Of a stretch of 64,000 bases of DNA, positions 61,321 through 64,000 are shown piece by piece. The position numbers and the translations under genes are program-made. The stretch is from Hyalella azteca. Lineage: Eukaryota > Arthropoda > Malacostraca > Amphipoda > Hyalellidae. The stretch lies in NCBI RefSeq assembly GCF_000764305.2, contig NW_025943851.1, positions 62,001-126,000 of the forward strand, given 5' to 3'. Every line of letters begins with the position of its first letter. The first letter of the stretch is position 1. The notes below the pieces were generated by a model. That model saw only the letters and a program-made list of their open reading frames with translations, searched no databases and was not told the origin of the DNA.

Positions 61321-63988
61321 CGCGTATCTCCTTCACACCGTGGGGCGCATTAGCCACTGCATGGTTCGCTTCGCCGACGCTCCTGCTTTTGTGACTTCAA
61401 AGAGAAGGGATCTTGCATCCCTTTGATTACCTTGCGCTCTCCGGAGGTCTCTTTTTCACGGAACCTCCTCAGCTCATGAACTGTTTTTCTTCTTCTCCCC
61501 ACTGCTGCATTATTTTCTCATTTCATTCAACCCCTTTTCGCGTGTTGTATCCCACTGTTCTATCTTGCTCTTATTTCAGTCACTGCTTTTGCGACGGTTT
61601 CATCCAGTTTCATCCACTGCCTTGCACTAATTTCAGCCATTAATTTTTCATAGGTTAAACTTACCAGTGTAAAGATCTGTTCCAAAGTTCAATGCTTTTG
61701 GTGACAGTATTATCCCACTATTTGCAAGTTTATATTTTCCCCTTAATTTCTCCCTACTTATACCACTAAATTGCAGCCTCAATTTAAAGTCTCATACGCT
61801 CTTATTCTGCTCCACTGCTACTCAAGGAGTTACTGGTGGTCAAAAATATTTCTTTTGAGATTTTAGATCTTATATGAGAGTTGGTTGAGCAACTCAAACA
61901 CTCACTCACCGGATCAATCAGCAACTCACCCGGATTTTTTTTAGCCGAAATGGCCAAAACGTGATCGATTCATATTTTTTTTTCGATACATTGCACCATG
62001 AAATAATGATAAAATATTTTAGCTAAAAATTGCTGTAAGGAAGTTTCGATGTAGTACGTTGGTTTGGTGCAGCTTTTACAAACATAACTGATCATCATTG
62101 TTGGAGGAATCGAAATGGACCTGCAAGTTTTATAAGAATTCTGGTAGCACAATCGGGATACTCAACTTCAATTAAAGAAGAAATTTATTATCTATGACAC
62201 GACACTTGAATTGTGCCATCCATAAACTGAAACTTTTTTAATTTTTGTTCTTGAATTATTCAAATCCATTTGAAATGATAACTTTACAATTTAAACAATA
62301 TCTTGGCAATATTTTTTGCAAAAACATAGAATATTTTTAATTTATGTAAGCATCTCGAACTATTGGCGCATGGATGAAAGAGTAGCAAGTGCGGGCAATC
62401 TAATTGTTTCAAGATGCGAATTTTGATGTCTGGTCTCAGCAAAGACCAGTACAGAAAGCACAAAGTCTTCAGCAAACTTGCCGTTTTCATTATTCCCGAA
62501 AATGAGAGACAGCGCACCAAGGCTTCTCATTTGCATGCATTTGCATAATATATCAGGCTATGAGAACATGCCGGATTACGACTCTCGACTTGCTCGCGAA
62601 AAACTGGCCGTTACTGTTGTCTCGCGAAATTAGTTGCGTCGGCTTTGGATGCATCTACAAATTTCAGAAATTACCACACGGCTAGAAAATCAATTTTCCC
62701 TTCAAACCCACCCTGCATTCGTCTTCCATGAGCAAGGAATGAATTAATAAAACTACGAAATTTAACTTCAATTGTTTCAGTTCATTAGAGGGCTATTAGA
62801 ACTTATGGAATACAGCATATGTCCGACAGAATCGTTTCCAAATGTACGCTATTTTTAATACGTACAATTATGATCTTACATTCAAAATATTTAATCAACG
62901 TCCCAAATTCACTAATCGAAACAGGTTTCTACGCCTACAAATACCCCTACGCTGTTTGAGAGTGAATATGGGAGCATTATTTGAACAAATCTCCAGCCAC
63001 GGACCAAGCCAATCTAATTTAGCACTCGTGCCTGGTTCGAGCAACGCGGAGTAATGATCTCTCTAAACGCGGCTAACTCTGCAAAATGAAGAAGAAGGCT
63101 ACATTTGTTCTGCAGGAAAATGTTAGAATTTAATGCGAACAAAGTGCATCCTCCCGATGAAAGCCAGAAACATCGTTGCAACCAGCTTTTTACTTCAAGC
63201 CCTCATGATCTTACCGTTGAAAGACTTATGAAAAAAGTTGCACGCATATTCTATTGACATTTCGGCTTCACAAAGTTAAATTAATTTCTTTTTCATCTAT
63301 AGTTTGATTACCAATAGTATTTTCAGATTATTAAGAAGCAGACAAATATACTCATGGAAAGGGTAGATTTCTGACGTTGATTGATTCAAGTTCTTGATAG
63401 AATTTGATTCATGTTTACATTGACTGCGTAAATATTAAAAAAACAAATTAATGAGAAACCATTTCTCATATACGTTTCGTATTGCACAGTCAGATGTTTG
63501 TCGTAGCGTTAGGTAGGAAAGTTTCTTGAATGAAACATTCGAAATTTTGCAACAGCGGGACCGCATTCCCTGTGTATTGTTGCGGGAGTCGCGGGGCTTG
63601 AAGGATGGCGCGGTTTTGCTTTCATTTGCCACAATAACATTCCATAGGAATTCTCGACATGCAATAAGATGACAAACTTTCATACTGTCAAAAAATAAAC
63701 ATCACGTCATGCAATGCGTTGCCAAGCCATGTGGCATGGAAAATGTACGATCCCTCGCCAAATGGGACTTATTTATGAGGAGAATAACACTGATACGGTT
63801 TTAATTAATGTAAACTGTTTTGGTTTTCATCAGACCATGTTTAAAAATTATAAAATTGCTCTCATTTTTAAATCGTCAATATTAAGTCCACAATGTTAGT
63901 GATATCCAGGTGGGTTTATTTGTTAGATGTTTTATTTTTACATTGACCAAGGATTTTCACCAGTGCTGGAAAATGAATGTCAGAAGCC
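61321..63988. other. Non-coding stretch
   Basis: A pyrimidine-rich tract lies at about 61480-61640 (plus strand, many TTTC/CCACT words). The rest is AT-rich with no supported gene, array or element end. Confidence 0.4.
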
Positions 63989-63997
63989 ACTTACCTT
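63989..63997 (-). other. Possible splice donor (AAG|GTAAGT) at the window edge
   Basis: On the minus strand the bases read AAGGTAAGT, a full match to the eukaryotic 5' splice-site consensus. If real, a minus-strand exon lies just beyond the right end and part of this window is its intron. A 9-base match is expected by chance about once in a few windows, and no exon sequence is visible to support it. Confidence 0.12.
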
Positions 63998-64000
63998 AAG

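Overview
This window looks like gene-poor nuclear DNA from an invertebrate, most likely an arthropod. It is AT-rich, has almost no long open frames, carries many unrelated tandem arrays, and contains a LINE whose ORF1 protein ends in a domain of the kind common in arthropod LINEs. I cannot name the species. I see no rRNA, no intact tRNA, no CRISPR array and no operon-like gene layout. Apart from the LINE frames, open frames of up to about 140 codons are within what chance gives in 64 kb of this composition, so I do not annotate them as genes.

Layout. 0-5.3 kb: featureless AT-rich DNA. 5.36-5.97 kb: a foldback element with an (ACAG)n tract, then a short hairpin. 7.5-7.7 kb: a tRNA-derived SINE-like head. 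11.4 and 20.0 kb: two diverged copies of one dispersed repeat. 13.3-14.3 kb: a hairpin, a 25-bp minisatellite and a 20-bp minisatellite. 15.0 kb: three consecutive stem-loops. 15.7-18.6 kb (minus strand): a non-LTR retrotransposon with ORF1 broken by one stop codon, a complete APE-type endonuclease, no reverse transcriptase and a retained 3' end with polyadenylation signal. Short coding-like stretches lie on both sides of it on the same strand. 22.7-23.5 kb: a long inverted repeat (arms about 360-370 bp) whose outer arms carry a hammerhead-like core, suggesting Penelope-like material. 25.1, 30.3, 33.1, 33.8, 42.9, 46.2 and 49.4 kb: tandem arrays with units of 71, 47, 23, 15, 41, about 73 and 30 bp. 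47.06-47.48 kb: a palindrome with two identical 110-bp arms. 60.2-61.3 kb: a two-copy duplication and then a degenerate satellite-like array with a conserved hairpin. The rest is low-complexity, AT-rich sequence with small GC-richer patches.

There is no cooperating gene set. The window records transposition (LINE, SINE-like, possibly Penelope-like, foldback elements) and tandem-array growth. The most interesting structures are the three long foldback regions, which could form long double-stranded RNA if transcribed; the LINE that lost its RT yet kept both ends; and the possible host gene remnant split by that LINE.
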